Below, piece after piece: positions 8,752 through 17,887 of a stretch of 64,000 nt of DNA (the stretch's first letter is position 1; every line of letters starts with the position of its first letter). The translations under genes and the position numbers were made by a program. The DNA comes from JANMJD01 sp963847945 (GTDB lineage Bacteria; Actinomycetota; Acidimicrobiia; Acidimicrobiales; Ilumatobacteraceae). The notes beneath the pieces are model-generated. The model ran no database searches. It worked only from the letters and a program-made list of their open reading frames with translations, and was not told where the DNA came from. The stretch is taken from contig CAWKBX010000012.1 in NCBI GenBank assembly GCA_963847945.1, positions 1 through 64,000 of the forward strand. The letters are read 5' to 3'.

Positions 8752-10343
8752 ATGCCCATCGAGCCCGCACGCCTCGAACTGTTGTCCGCGCTGGCGCGCA
8801 AGGCTCTCTGGCTGTCGTCGTGGACGATCCATCACGCCAACCACGTCAGGCCCAATACCGACGGGCTGAAGGTCGGCGGCCATCAGGCCTCGTCCGCCTC
8901 GCTCGCCAACATCATGTCGGCGCTGTATTTCTCGGTGCTGCGGCCGCAGGACCGCGTCGCGGTGAAGCCGCATGCGAGCCCGGTGTTTCACGCCATCCAG
9001 TATCTGTTCGGGCACCAGACCCGCGAGAAGCTGGAAAATTTCCGCGGCTACAAGGGCGCGCAATCCTATCCCTCGCGCACCAAGGATGCCGACGACGTCG
9101 ATTTCTCCACCGGCTCGGTCGGTCTCGGCGTCGCGCAAACCCTGTTCTCCTCGCTGGTGCAGGACTACGTCACGCGCGCATGGCTGGATGAAGGACCGGC
9201 CCGAGGGGCGGATGATCGCGCTGGTCGGCGATGCCGAGATGGACGAGGGCAACATCTTCGAGGCGCTGCTCGAAGGCTGGAAGCACGGGCTGCGCAACAC
9301 CTGGTGGGTGGTCGATTATAACAGGCAGAGCCTCGATGCCGTCGTGCGCGAAGGGTTGTGGGAGAAGTTCGAATCCATGTTCCGCAATTTCGGCTGGGAG
9401 GTCGTGATCGTGAAATACGGCCGCCTGATGCAGGCGGCGTTCGCCGAGCCCGGCGGCGATGCGTTGCGGCGCTGGATCGACAATTGCCCGAACCAGATGT
9501 ATGCGGCGCTGTGCTTCCAGGGCGGCGCGGCCTTCCGCAAACATCTGCAGGACGACATCGGCGATCAGGGGCAGGTGTCGCGACTGATCGAGCGCCGCAG
9601 CGACGACGAACTGCTGGCGCTGATGTCCAATCTCGGCGGCCACGACATGGCCAGCATGATCGAAGCCTTCGAGGCGATCGATCACGACCGGCCGGTCTGC
9701 TTCATCGCCTACACCATCAAGGGCGTCGGCCTGCCGATGCAGGGCCACAAGGACAACCACGCGGGCCTGATGACGGTCGCGCAGATGGAGAAGTGGCGCG
9801 GCGCGCAGAACATCCGTCCAGGCCATGAATGGGACAAGTTCGAAGGCCTGTCGCAGCCGCCGGCCGAGCTTGAAGCGTTTCTGGCGGCAGCGCCCTTCAA
9901 TCAGGAAGGCCGCCGCCGCTTGACCGCGCCCGTGATCGACGGTGCCCGCAACAACTCACCTTCAAGCCGGCGGCACAGATGTCGACGCAACAGGGCTTTG
10001 GGCTGGTGCTCAATGAACTCGCGCGCGGCGATAGCGAACTGGCCGCGCGGATCGTCACCGCGTCGCCTGATGTCACCGTTCGACGAATTTCGGCGCCTGG
10101 GTCAACCGCCGCGGCCTGTTTGCCAAGGCCGAGAACCACGACCTGTTCCGGCAGGAGAAAATCCCCTCGACCTTCAACTGGGATTATTCGCCGAAGGGTC
10201 AGCATCTGGAACTCGGCATCGCCGAGATGAACCTGTTCATCATGCTCTCGGCGCTCGGGCTGTCGCATGCGATCAATGGCGAGCGGCTGCTGCCGGTCGG
10301 CACGCTGTATGATCCTTTCATCGAGCGCGGCCTCGATGCGCTG
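8752..10343 (+). CDS. MdeB-like 2-oxoacid dehydrogenase E1/transketolase (truncated at junction)
   Basis: Thiamine-diphosphate enzyme resembling homodimeric pyruvate dehydrogenase E1 but shorter, the family called transketolase or MdeB (2-oxobutyrate dehydrogenase E1) in proteobacteria. It starts MPIEPARLELLSALARK after a GGAG site. The N-terminal TDP domain shows GHQASSASLANIMSALYF, YKGAQSYPSRTKDADDVDF and IALVGDAEMDEGNIFEALLE followed by DYNRQSLD. The second domain begins near 9,990 and shows LGIAEMNLFIMLSALGLSH and LLPVGTLYDPFIERGLDAL, then is cut at 10,343. About 530 of the expected ~790 residues are present. Frame changes occur near 9,200, 9,945 and 10,080. The partner regulator is the divergent Lrp gene; threonine or methionine degradation is a likely role by analogy with mdeRAB. 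Confidence 0.8.
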
Positions 10344-10344
10344 A
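10343..10344. other. Junction between two unrelated genomes
   Basis: Up to 10,343 the plus strand encodes the E1-like enzyme, which stops matching after FIERGLDAL. From 10,344 the minus strand encodes a DUF1996 protein whose C-terminus is cut after GSGHELSLD. Neither gene has its expected continuation on the other side, and no terminal repeat, integrase, tRNA or IS end is present. Both neighbours carry many indels. A chimeric read or mis-assembly is the simplest reading; an illegitimate transfer is possible but unsupported. Confidence 0.8.
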
Positions 10345-11109
10345 TGTCGAGCGACAGTTCGTGCCCCGATCCCGTGATCAGGTACGCCAGCGTCGCCGTC
10401 AGCTGCGGGACCGCCACCGGATGGGTCGGCGGGCAGGCCCCCCCGGTGCTGTACACGACATGCGAGCGATGGTCGGGGCTGTCGAGATTCGTGCCGTCCC
10501 AGCAATCGGGGAACGTCACGATCATCCGCAACCCGCTGTCGGGCGGACAGTCGGGTGGCGATGGCTCGTTGCGTGGGCTCACCCCACAGGTCCACGAGGC
10601 AACTTTGGTCGACGGGCGAGGGCCGGAGTGGGCGGTTCCGGCGATCATCTTCAACCCCAGCGGATACGGCTCGACGGTCGTCGGGTCGATACCGTGGCCG
10701 GGTCGGTAGTAGGCCGTCACCTTGTCGGGCTGGACGACATCGCCACGATCGAGCAGCGCCGGGGCCCAATACGACGAGTGATCGAGCTGCTGGTCGCAGA
10801 ACGTCTCGCTGGCCAGCAACGATTCGGCGGTCGATGAGGCATCGGCCTGCACCGCCCCGAAGAACACGTGCAGATGGGCGACCCCGGGCTGACCAGGCGA
10901 AACGATCGGATCGTCGCGGTTCGAATGACTGAACGCACACTCAGCGATGAACTGGGGAATGTTGCCTTGTGGCCCGCCGAAAGCGACGTCGGGCTCGCCG
11001 ACCGCGGCCCCCGCAGCTGTCTCGGTCCACAGATGTCTCGTGCGAGGTCGGGTTGTGGCCCGCTGCTCCACCCGATGCGCAGGCGGCGAGTGTCACCAGC
11101 GATCAGCAC
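10344..11109 (-). CDS. DUF1996 lipoprotein (C-terminus cut at junction)
   Basis: Secreted protein of unknown function. The signature stretches of DUF1996 are clear: GVAHLHVFFGAVQADASST, SYWAPALLDRGDVVQPD, AYYRPGHGID, GLKMIAGTAHSG and a Cys-rich DCWDGTNLDSPDHRSH with HVVYS. A lipobox-like VTLAACASGG precedes the domain, so it is probably anchored to the membrane surface. GTG 11,107-11,109 is a likely start and overlaps the stop of the upstream cupredoxin gene; the true start may be slightly upstream because indels fall near 11,095 and 11,030. The gene runs off at the junction after about 245 codons. Family members occur in fungi and actinobacteria; no activity is established to my knowledge. 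Confidence 0.7.
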
Positions 11110-12890
11110 GGCGACCGACCGAGCAGGCGGGTGGGTCCGACCGGCTTGGTCGGCACCTTGATCGCCGCGAGATCGACCGCGTACGGAACGTCGGTGGCCG
11201 GGCTCGCCTCGGCGCGTCGCCGCGTCGGTCATGTTCGGCTGATCAATCAGTTCGGGCAGCTTTGGCCGTCTTGTAGTCGACCGACGGCGGGTGCTCCTCG
11301 CCGAGCCAGGCCGAGGAATCTCGTACTCCCCGTCCTTCCAGCTTCCCGTCCCGGAACCCTCGCACGGAGCAAGCGTCTCGAGCTTCAACAGGCAACGAGG
11401 TCGAGAACGTATCGGCGGCGGAAGCAGTGCCCGAACGTCGCCGGGTCGGCGCCGGCCGAGGCCACCAACAGGTCGGGCAACGCGGTTGTCGGGACAGCAC
11501 GTTGCCGGTCACCTAGTCGTCTGCATCGAATCCCACAGCAGCGGCACCTCGGGGCTTTCACCTGGGGGCTGCATTCACGGAACGTCTTCGACGGGGTGTC
11601 CCACGTGTCGACGGCCGGGACAGGCGTCATTCGGGATCTTCTTCGAGGAACGGCACCAGGCCGATACCGCTCTTGTCGTGGTCGTAGACCGGTTCCGATC
11701 GATAGTTGGCGGACCCCACCGGCGGAAAGGATGCCGTTGCCCATCGCCAACATGGCGACATCGATCGCCGGGGTGTCTGCCTGGTTGTTCGAGTGGACGA
11801 TGTTGCCGACGATGGTCGTCTTCGCGCTCGGGGTAGCACGGCTCGTAACTACCGCTGGTTGGGCACAATCCCAGCGCGGTTGTTACGGAACATCGAGTTG
11901 ATGATCAGCAGATTGCCACCCGAGTTGGTGCCGGAATAGCCAAGCCCGTTGTGTTTCGCTGATCACGTCGTCGATCACGGCATCACACGGGTAACAACCG
12001 CCGATGTGCACCCCCGCATCGGGACTCCCCGCCGCGTAGATATGTTCGATCTGCCCCTTCACCGAGTCGAAGGCGTAGACGCCGTAGTCGCCCGTTGCGA
12101 TAGGCGGTCAGATACGAACCGCGGTAGCCGACGGGGCCTTGGTGAAGAAGAAGCCGTTGGCCGTGTAGTTACATCGCCGTCATGTTCTCGACGGCAACCC
12201 CCTTGGCCCCCAACACCCGCACGCCGTTGTCGAGCGTGGAACTCGCCGTCGAGAATCACCGTGTTGCGGTCGACCCCACGGATGGTCACGTTGTCGGTCG
12301 TCACGTTGACGGCCTCGCGGTACGTGCCAGGGGGCAATCGAAACCAGGTCACCGGGTTTGGCGGCGTCGACCGCGTCCTGGATCGTGGGGAGCTCGTCGG
12401 GCACGTTGAGAATGCCGTCGACGCCAGGGTCGACGGCGCGGTTCCTCGACAACGACGGGTGGCTCGGTGACCGGCGCGGCCGCCTGGGTTGTCGCCGTGC
12501 CGCTCGGCTCGCCGGTCACCGTCAACGTGCCGGTCATCCCGACCTTGTCGGTCCCGTGGATCGAGCAGAAGTATTCGTACGTCCCCGGCTCAGTGAAGGT
12601 GTGGCGGTACTCGTCGCCAGGTTCAAAGTCGTCCTTGGCCACGCCCCATGAGCGTGTCCCCGTTCGAGGGCAGGAGTGTGGTCGTTGCGTCCACCGTTGG
12701 CGAAGACCACTTCCTCGCCAACCTTGATCGTGGTGGCAAGTGTCTGAAACACGTTGTCGAGCGCAGCCACCGACGCTCCAGCGGGGGCCTCGCCGACCAC
12801 CACCACCGTGTCGGCCTTGTCATCACTACACGCCGATACCGCCACCGTTGCGACCACGGCGACGGCCCACATTCTCAACCCACGCATCAT
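11103..12890 (-). CDS. Cupredoxin plus parallel beta-helix lipoprotein (several indels)
   Basis: Secreted lipoprotein of about 590 residues. It starts MMRGLRMWAVAVVATVAVSAC (lipobox VSAC; ATG at 12,890 with AAGGGGA ribosome site). Residues ~30-115 form a plastocyanin-like domain: GEEVVFANGG..NDHT gives the first His, and FCSIHGTDKVGM gives Cys, His and Met, a complete type-1 copper set. A Thr/Pro linker leads to a right-handed beta-helix (ELPTIQDAVDAAKPGDLVSI, VTIRGVDRNTVILDGEFHA, IINSMFRNNRAGIVPNSGSY, VYDHDKSGIGLVPFLEEDP). The C-terminus reads YEIPRWLGEEHPPSVDYKTA over several frames. At least eight frame changes are needed (around 12,640, 12,450, 12,320, 12,260, 12,100, 11,830, 11,700, 11,480, 11,330), consistent with the error-rich region. 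It likely forms an operon with the DUF1996 gene. Confidence 0.7.
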
Positions 12891-12978
12891 TCCCCTTGTC
12901 GCCCTCCAACCTACCCACGCCCTGCCGACCGCTGCGATCCCTGCCACTACCGCCCCCGTCCCTCCCGCGGGCCACGTC

Positions 12979-13026
12979 TCCGTTCTGGCGACCGTTTCAG
13001 GTCACCGGACGCCTGAAACGGTCGCC
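12979..13026. repeat. Hairpin-bearing direct repeat, copy 1
   Basis: The arms ggcgaccgtttcagg (12,987-13,001) and cctgaaacggtcgcc (13,012-13,026) are perfect 15-bp complements with a 10-base loop. The first 25 bases (12,979-13,003) recur with one difference at 14,061-14,085, on the other side of the AbiEi/DUF559 gene, in the same orientation. It lies between divergent genes, so a terminator role is unlikely for copy 1. Confidence 0.8.
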
Positions 13027-13074
13027 GATTCGGAGTTCCGATCGTCTGCCGGTCGCCGCCAGGCCGGGCACACA

Positions 13075-14036
13075 TTGACGGATGAACGACTCGATGATGT
13101 GATCGCCCGGCTTGCGGCAAACCAGGAAGGCGTGGTGTCGCTCGCTCAGCTCGGCGCGTCGGGTTTACCGATGGGATGATCCACCACCGCCGCCGATCCG
13201 GACGCTGGCCGTTGGCCCTCGCCGGCGTCATCCGAATGCCTGGCGCACCCGACTCTTGGATCTCCCGCCTGGTGGCCGGCACGCTGGCCCTCGACGGCCG
13301 GGGCGTGGTCAGCCATGCGTCCGCCGCACGGCTTCATCGTCTCGACAACGTTCGACACGCCGAACCGGAATTCCTCGCCGTTCGAGGTCGCGATCACGTC
13401 CTCAGCGGCATCCGGGTCCACTCGGCGCGACGACTCGAGCCGATCGATGTGATGCAGATTCGCCGAGATCTTCCGCCGGCCGTCCGTTCCGACCCTCAGC
13501 TTCGACGAGCCGGGCTCCTGCGAGCATTTGCGGTCGCCACGGCCAGCCGTACCGTCATCGACCTCGCCGGCAGTCGTCCGAGCGATGAGGTGGCCGGCGC
13601 GCTCGACAGCGCCGTGAGGCTCGGTCTCAGCTCACCCACCTACCTGCGCCGACGTCTGGCCGCGGTGCGGCGACGGGGCCTCGGCGGCGTACGACTGCTC
13701 GATGAATTGATGCTTGATTCCGGGGGACACACGTGGCTGGAACGACGATTTCTGCGGCTCGTGCGTCAGTCGGGAATCCGCCGACCACGCACGCAGGTCG
13801 TCACGCGGCACGGCGGTCGATTCGTCGCCCGCGTCGACTTCTCGTTCGATCCCCTTCCGGTCGTCGTCGAGGTCAGCGGACGTCTGGGGCATACCTCGGA
13901 ACCCGACCGGCGTCGGGACGCCCGTCGCCGCAACGAACTGCAAGCGCTCGGCTACTCCGTCGTCGAGTTCACCACCACCGACGTCATCACCTGCCCCGCC
14001 TACGTGCTGGCCGAACTCGCCCGCCACATCGGCTGA
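13075..14036 (+). CDS. AbiEi-like winged-helix / DUF559 nuclease-like protein
   Basis: Protein of about 320 residues with an N-terminal winged-helix region like type IV antitoxin AbiEi (ERLDDVIARLAANQEGVVSL, then VSHASAARLHRLDN) and a C-terminal DUF559 domain, a Vsr/PD-(D/E)XK-type fold: VARVDFSFDPLPVVVEVSG, GHTSEPDRRRDARR and ELQALGYSVVEFTTTDV. The Asp of RVDF and Glu of VEVSG are the expected catalytic pair. A frame change at about 13,170-13,178 separates LPMG from IHHRRRSGRW; a shorter form would start at ATG 13,176. The start TTG 13,075 is approximate. Such genes are abundant in actinobacteria and usually solitary; whether this is an antitoxin, a nuclease or both is unknown. Nearly identical hairpin repeats lie on both sides. 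Confidence 0.72.
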
Positions 14037-14060
14037 TAGCGAGTCATTCCGACCCGAGTT

Positions 14061-14108
14061 TCCGTTCCGGCGACCGTTTCAGGTCGCCCAGCAACCGAAT
14101 CGGTCGCC
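14061..14108. repeat. Hairpin-bearing direct repeat, copy 2
   Basis: The 25-base block at 14,061-14,085 matches copy 1 except at one position. Here the right arm is imperfect: accgaatcggtcgcc (14,094-14,108) pairs with most of ggcgaccgtttcagg (14,069-14,083). It sits 24 bases after the DUF559 stop and 64 bases beyond the end of the convergent polymerase gene, so it could also end transcripts. Confidence 0.75.
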
Positions 14109-14172
14109 AGAACGCGAGAGGAACGGGTGAGGGTGAGGGTGGGTCAGCGGGGTGGAGGTTGACGTGAAGGCG

Positions 14173-15080
14173 TCAGTGGGGGGCGGGGAGGGTTTGGACG
14201 AGTTGGAGGACGGGTTCGAAGATGTCACCGAACTGGTCGACGCGAGTGAGAACGTCGGGGGCGGTGAACCGGAGGTCGGTGTCGCCCAATGCTCCTGCGG
14301 TGACTTCGTCCCAGGTCACCGGGGTCGAGACGGTCGGATGGGGTCGAGCGCGTAGCGAGTAAGGGGCGATCGTGGTCTTGTGCCGCGCATTCTGCGACCA
14401 GTCGACGAAGATCTTCCCCGGTCGCACCGCCTTGGCCATCACGGTCGTCACCAGCTTGGGCTGTTGCTTCTCCAGGACTTGGCCAACGGCGAGGGCGAAC
14501 CCGGCTGCGTGCTCCTGGGTGGCGTCGGCCGAGTTCAGCGGCACGTACATCTGCAAACCCTTCGACCCCGAGGTCTTGCAGAAACCCTCAAGTCCGACCG
14601 ACGAGAGAACCTCCCGCACCGCCAACGCCACGGTGCAGCACTCGCGCATCGCCGCGGGCTCCCCAGGGTCGAAGTCGAAGACCATCTGGCGGGGGATCTC
14701 GATCGCCGCGGCGAACGACATCGGGGCGTGCAACTCCAGGGCGGCCATGTTGGCGCACCACACCAGCGCGGCCGGTTCGTCGATCGCGCAGTAGCCGATC
14801 TCGCCGTTTCGATCACCCGGACCGGGGTGGGGTGCCAAGCCATTCCGGGCGATGTTTCGGGCAGCGCTTCTCGAAGAACCCCTGGGTATGGGAGCCGTCG
14901 GGAAAGCGCTTGAGCGTGATGCACCGCTGGTCGAGATGCGGGAGCATGCTGGGCGCGATCCGCGGCGTAGTAGTCGATGACCTGCGACTTTGTAAACCCC
15001 GCCTCGACATAGAGCACTTTGTCGAGGTTCGACAGGGTCAGCGACCGCCCACCGACCTCGACGGCGAGCGGCGCGCTCAC
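14173..15080 (-). CDS. LigD-type end-joining polymerase domain protein
   Basis: Stand-alone archaeo-eukaryotic primase-like polymerase of about 300 residues, the PolDom of bacterial LigD, which fills ends during non-homologous end joining. It begins SAPLAVEVGGRSLTLSNLDK then VLYVEAGFTKSQVIDYYA; later stretches are YCAIDEPAALVWCANMAALE, FDFDPGEPAAM, FCKTSGSKGLQMYVPL and IFVDWSQNARHKTTIAPYSL. The metal-binding DFDP (usually DLDP) and the Ser/His of TSGSKGLQ are present. Frame changes fall near 14,970 and 14,830. No ligase or nuclease domain follows. The GTG start at 15,080 overlaps the Ku stop (GTGA), so the two are translated together and probably act with a separate ATP ligase. Confidence 0.82.
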
Positions 15081-15981
15081 GCGCTCTGCGCCTTGGACCG
15101 CGCCGGCTTGGCCAACGGCGTGACGTTGTCGACAACATCATCGTCATCGGCTGCCCCGGCCGCAATTGCCGGAGCCTCGGTGCCCGTTGGGTGCGCGACC
15201 GGGCTTCCTTGGCAGCCTTGACGCTCGCCTCAAGCGCAGCCATCAGGTCGACCACCTGCGGCACGGCCTTGGCGGCGGCCGGGGCCTCGAACTCCTCACC
15301 GGCGGCCTTGCGGTCGATGAGGGCGAGCACCTGACTGCGGTAGTCGTCGTGATACTTCGACGGATCGAATGGAGCAGCCAGCGATTCGACGAGCGCCTCG
15401 GCCATCAACGACTCCCGATCGCTGACTTCGATACTGGCCAGGCCGGTTGAGCTCCTCGATGCCACCGGCGTCGACGACCTCTTCGGCGAAGACCATCGTC
15501 GACAGCATCAGGCGGCCCTCGACCGCCCGGATCGCAGCGACATACTGCTTGTTGCGCATCACGAATCGGCCGATGGCGACCTTGCCCGACTGCTCCATCG
15601 CCGTCGCCAGCAGGGCGTACGGCTTGGGGGTCTTGTCGGGGGCGACGATGTAGGGGCTGTCGAAGTAGACCGGGTCGATCTCAGACAGGTCGACGAACTC
15701 CTCAAGGTCGATCGAGTGGGTGGCGGCCGGCATGAAAGGCTCCAACTCATCGGGATCGACGACGACGTAGCGACCTTTGGAGACCTCGTACCCCTTGACG
15801 ATCTCCTCGTCGGGAACATCGTCCCCCGAGTCGGCGGAGACCTTCTTCAGCTTGATACGGCTCATCGTCCGTTGATCGAGTTGGTTGAAGGCGACCGTCT
15901 TTTTGAGACGGCGTGATAGAGCTTGACGGGGATCGCCACCAGCCCGAAGCTGATGGTTCCGTTCCAGACCGGGCGCGGCAT
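15077..15981 (-). CDS. ku: Non-homologous end-joining protein Ku
   Basis: DNA-end-binding Ku homodimer subunit of about 300 residues. The start MPRPVWNGTISFGLVAIPVKLYHAV is the family hallmark. The core includes DEEIVKGYEVSKGRYVVVDP, THSIDLEEFVDLSEIDPVYF, YALLATAMEQSGKVAIGRFV and RLMLSTMVFAEEV. The C-terminus has FDPSKYHDDYRSQVLALIDR followed by an Ala/Arg/Lys-rich tail, as is common. Frame changes occur near 15,900 (a T5 run), 15,445 and 15,180, each placed where the family sequence continues in another frame. The ATG at 15,979-15,981 is the conserved start. It is divergent from the transporter gene at 16,175 and coupled to the polymerase gene downstream. Confidence 0.9.
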
Positions 15982-16174
15982 GGCTACATTCTGCCCTGTC
16001 CAGCGCCAGAACGAAATGGCGGAGTGTTGATCAGCACACTTGTCGGTCCCGACCGCGCCGTCGGGCGGGTCGCTGGCGATCGACCGATGTCGAGTCGTCC
16101 CGGCGGCCAAGGTCTGCACAACAGCGGTCACCGTGTAAGTTGCCGCGGAGTCGAATGGGGACCGTGAGTGGCGA

Positions 16175-17794
16175 ATGACAACCGGTGGAGCGCGATTTCG
16201 CCGCGCCGCGAAGCACCCTCAGCTCCGCAAGATCGAGATGGCCTATGCGGCGTTCAACCTGGCCGAACACGCGACCTGGCTGGCAATCACGGTGTATGCC
16301 TTCCGCCGTGGCGGGGTCAACGAAGCGTCGCTGGTGGCAATCGTGCAGCTGATTCCGGCAACATTCATCGCTCCGTTTACCGCATTCGCCGGTGATCGCT
16401 TCGCCCCGAACCGGGCCCTGACCGTCGGATATCTGACGCAGTCGGTCGCTCTCGGCGCGACCGCCGCCTTCATGGCGGGCGGTATGCCGATCGCCGCCTA
16501 CGTCGCGACCACTGTCGCCGCGGTGGCGATGACCGTCACCCGGCCGGTCATGGGATCGATCCTGCCACGCGTGACCCACACGCCCCGAGACCTGATCGCC
16601 GCCAACGTCGTCAGCAGCCTGACCGAGCAACTCGGGGCCTGCCTCGGACCTTTGGCGGGCGGATTCATGATCGCCGCGGCGTCGCCGGCTCTGCCCTATG
16701 CGATCGGAGCCGGTGGTCTGTTCCTCGGCGCACTGGCCGTCGTGCGCGTCGACGTCGAGCGCATGGAACCCGAGTCGATGAAGGCTTCCCAGGTGCTTCA
16801 CGAGGTGCTCGGCGGCTATCGCGCCCTGCGCACCGAACCGATCTCGCGCTGGCTGATCGCCACCGTCTCGGTCGGAGTTTTCTCCGTCGGGGTCCTCGAC
16901 ATCGTGATCGTCACGTTCGCCAGCACCGATCTTGGCGGCGACCGCGACGCCGGTTTCCTGCAAACCGCGGTAGGGCTCGGTGCCCTGATCGGCACCGGCG
17001 TCGGGACCGGCCTCGTCGGCGGCACCCGAATCCTGCGCTACCTCATCGGCAGCACCGTCCTGCTCTCCACGCCGTTCGTGCTCCTCGATCTAGTCGGTTC
17101 CCGGGGGGTCGCCTTGGTGTTGTTCGCCGTCGTCGGCACCGGCATGTCCCTGACGCGATTCGTCGGTTCGGTGGCGATGCAACGGCTCGCCCCGTTCCAT
17201 GTGCTCACCCGGATTTTCGGCGTGCTCGAGGCGATGACCATGATCTGCCTCGCGTTGGGCGCGATCGTCGTCGCCCGGCTCATCTCGGCCACATCACTGG
17301 CCCAGGGGTCGGCCATCATCGGCATCGCCATTGGTCTTGCCCTGGTCGTCTGCATGATCCGGCTGCACCGGCTGGGGGCGACGGGAGCGCCGCCGCCGGC
17401 CGAGCTTTTCGACCGGATCGCCGATGATCCGCTCTTCGCCGCCCTTCCCGCGCCGACGGTCGAGCGGCTGGCCGCCGCCGCCCGCACCCGTCAGGCCGAC
17501 CCAGGCGAGGCCATCATCACTGAGGGCGAGTTGGGGGACGACTACTTCCTGATCGTCGCCGGCACCGTCGAGATCACGATGGGCGCAATTCGGATTCGCT
17601 CGATGTCGGTCGGCGAATCGTTCGGCGAGATCGCCTTGTTGCGTGAATGCCCCCGCACCGCAACCGCAACGGCCGCCGACGCGGTCACGTTGTACAGCAT
17701 CGACAGCGAGACATTCCTCCACGCCGTGACCGGTCATCCGCGCAGTATCGCCGAGGCCGAGCGAATCACCACCCGCTTCCTCGGCGACGCGTAG
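16175..17794 (+). CDS. MFS transporter fused to a cyclic-nucleotide-binding domain
   Basis: Membrane protein of 539 residues. Residues ~20-405 have about twelve hydrophobic helices in major-facilitator style (AIVQLIPATFIAPFTAFAGD, then RAGYLTQ-like loops, FGVLEAMTMICLALGAIVVA). Residues ~415-535 are a cNMP-binding domain: DDPLFAALPAPTVERLAAAA, GEAIITEGELGDDYFLIVAG, SFGEIALLRECPRTATATA (phosphate-binding cassette with the conserved Glu and Arg), and YSIDSETFLHAVTGH. Such fusions are found in actinobacteria; the cargo is unknown and regulation of transport by cAMP or cGMP is inference. The ATG at 16,175 follows a short in-frame stop in the competing GTG frame. A class III cyclase-like protein lies at 46.7-50.8 kb. 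Confidence 0.85.
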   Translation: MTTGGARFRRAAKHPQLRKIEMAYAAFNLAEHATWLAITVYAFRRGGVNEASLVAIVQLIPATFIAPFTAFAGDRFAPNRALTVGYLTQSVALGATAAFMAGGMPIAAYVATTVAAVAMTVTRPVMGSILPRVTHTPRDLIAANVVSSLTEQLGACLGPLAGGFMIAAASPALPYAIGAGGLFLGALAVVRVDVERMEPESMKASQVLHEVLGGYRALRTEPISRWLIATVSVGVFSVGVLDIVIVTFASTDLGGDRDAGFLQTAVGLGALIGTGVGTGLVGGTRILRYLIGSTVLLSTPFVLLDLVGSRGVALVLFAVVGTGMSLTRFVGSVAMQRLAPFHVLTRIFGVLEAMTMICLALGAIVVARLISATSLAQGSAIIGIAIGLALVVCMIRLHRLGATGAPPPAELFDRIADDPLFAALPAPTVERLAAAARTRQADPGEAIITEGELGDDYFLIVAGTVEITMGAIRIRSMSVGESFGEIALLRECPRTATATAADAVTLYSIDSETFLHAVTGHPRSIAEAERITTRFLGDA

Positions 17795-17803
17795 CCAAGC
17801 CGA

Positions 17804-17885
17804 GCTGCTCGGGGCGGGCTGCTCGGGGCGGGCTGCTCGGGACGGGCAGGTCGGGACGGGCAGGTCGGGGCGGGCTGCTCGGGAC
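17804..17885. repeat. 14-bp tandem repeat (about 5.9 units)
   Basis: Six consecutive copies of a 14-base unit begin at 17,804, 17,818, 17,832, 17,846, 17,860 and 17,874. The base unit is gctgctcggggcgg; variants are gctgctcgggacgg, gcaggtcgggacgg and gcaggtcggggcgg. It fills the gap between the ends of two convergent genes and reaches to three bases before the stop of the next gene. A minisatellite of this type could vary in copy number; no coding role is seen. Confidence 0.9.
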
Positions 17886-17887
17886 CG

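Noticed and set aside
12354..13180. Plus-strand open frames over the cupredoxin gene, giving Thr/Pro-rich proteins
   Set aside because: They are antisense to the cupredoxin/beta-helix coding frames; only the last part, leading into the AbiEi gene, is used.
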